Translations under genes and position numbers: made by a program
In this document: piece after piece, positions 5,811 through 6,240 of the stretch
How positions within the stretch are numbered: position 1 is the first letter of the stretch
Layout: each line of letters begins with the position of its first letter
Assembly (NCBI GenBank): GCA_900759435.1
Contig: CAAEVD010000163.1
Location: forward strand, 1-6,240
DNA: 6,240 nucleotides
Reading direction: 5' to 3'
Origin: an uncultured Collinsella sp.
GTDB lineage: Bacteria > Actinomycetota > Coriobacteriia > Coriobacteriales > Coriobacteriaceae
The notes under the pieces: generated by a model
Told to the model about the DNA's origin: nothing
The model's database searches: none
The model's input: the letters and a program-made list of their open reading frames with translations, nothing else

Positions 5811-5849
5811 AAAAACGACGGGGCCGCGGGATCATTTCCTGCGGCCCCG
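5811..5849 (-). terminator. Terminator of the minus-strand gene, possibly bidirectional
   Basis: CGGGGCCGCGGGA (5819-5831) pairs with TCCTGCGGCCCCG (5837-5849), 13 pairs with one G-T wobble position and a five-base loop. On the minus strand the stem is followed by TCGTTTTTAT (five T, complementary to 5811-5815), a classic intrinsic terminator for the gene ending at 5902. On the plus strand there is no T-run, but the stem may still mark the end of the signalling operon, whose last stop is at 5790. Confidence 0.8.
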
Positions 5850-5901
5850 CCTGGCAAGTGCGCGGATGTGTCCGCCAATCCGCGGCTATCGGTGTCTGCC
5901 G

Positions 5902-6240
5902 TTACGCGATGGTTGCGCTGTAAGAGGCGACGTCCTCGTAGGAATCGGTCAGGTAGGCGTCGATGCCGATGGTCGTATTGACCAGGTCGTCAAGGCTGTC
6001 AAGCTCGCCGCTCGAGAACGTGAATTCCTCGGTGGCGCTGGTGCCGGGCATCAGGTTAGCCGAGAACCAGGGTTCCTTCATAGTGCCGTTGACGTTGGTC
6101 TTGCCGGAAGGAGCGTAGAAGGTCAGGTCCTTGTCGCTCTTGTTGGTGATGTTGACGACAAAGCCGATGTCGCCCCAGTCGTCCTTGAATTTCTCGGTGA
6201 TGGTGATGGTGCACAGATCGTCATCGGCGACGGTGACGGC
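5902..6240 (-). CDS. Probable secreted or lipoprotein Ig-like domain protein, C-terminal fragment
   Basis: Reading the minus strand from the window edge to a TAA at 5904-5902 gives 112 residues with no internal stop; the start lies beyond the window. The sequence alternates beta-strand-like stretches with polar turns: AVTVADDDLCTITITEKF, then DWGDIGFVVNITNKSDKDLT, a KTNVNGTM turn, NLMPGTSATEEFTFSSGEL, and a final SYSATIA strand. This layout (conserved WGDIG, hydrophobic-x-hydrophobic-N-x-T/S-N, then MPGxxA) resembles the Ig-like, DUF4352-type domains of extracellular lipoproteins in Gram-positive gut bacteria. It is rich in Asp, Thr and Ser and has no membrane anchor at its C-terminus, so anchoring, if any, must be N-terminal. 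The exact family and function are not recognised. It converges on the signalling operon and ends with its own terminator. Confidence 0.75.
   Translation of the reverse strand, partial: AVTVADDDLCTITITEKFKDDWGDIGFVVNITNKSDKDLTFYAPSGKTNVNGTMKEPWFSANLMPGTSATEEFTFSSGELDSLDDLVNTTIGIDAYLTDSYEDVASYSATIA

Overview
The window looks like ordinary chromosome of a high-GC Gram-positive bacterium. The codon choice (GC-rich third positions, CGC for Arg), a LuxS, a DUF4867 protein and a secreted Ig-like protein together suggest the class Coriobacteriia, most likely a gut Collinsella or close relative. This is judged by family resemblance only; no database was searched.

Layout. (1) 1-154 is the 3' end of a LacI/GalR-type regulator. 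(2) 155-355 is a repeat-rich intergenic stretch with four copies of a GGGACGGG(G) motif in alternating orientation. They form a perfect hairpin, an intrinsic terminator ending in T6, and a long palindrome bounded by GGTAG and CTACC. A good extended -10 promoter lies inside the palindrome. (3) 356-844 is luxS, followed by a clean intrinsic terminator. (4) 925-980 is an array of five GAACA/TGTTC half-sites covering a -10-like box and the ribosome-binding site of a DUF4867 gene (980-1624). (5) 1630-1680 is a 21-bp-stem inverted repeat with a GGTGCCTGTCCCC core. (6) 1878-5790 is a tightly packed three-gene signalling operon: an 8-TM sensor with a degenerate kinase-like C-terminus, an intact membrane histidine kinase, and a NarL/LuxR-type response regulator. 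(7) 5819-5849 is a hairpin terminator that serves the oppositely oriented last gene. (8) 5902-6240, minus strand, is the 3' end of a gene for a beta-rich, probably secreted Ig-like protein, cut by the window edge.

How the genes work together. LuxS makes homocysteine and the AI-2 precursor and appears to be a single-gene unit. The DUF4867 gene is also alone, with what looks like its own operator array. In the signalling operon the first protein keeps the outline of a histidine kinase but lacks the phospho-His and has a ruined N box and G boxes. The second keeps all of these. The simplest reading is a sensing pseudokinase that partners or regulates the active kinase, which phosphorylates the third protein to control unknown targets.

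The most unusual items are the pseudokinase/kinase pairing, the helically phased GAACA array, and the mutually exclusive structures upstream of luxS. No CRISPR array, tRNA, rRNA or transposase gene was seen.
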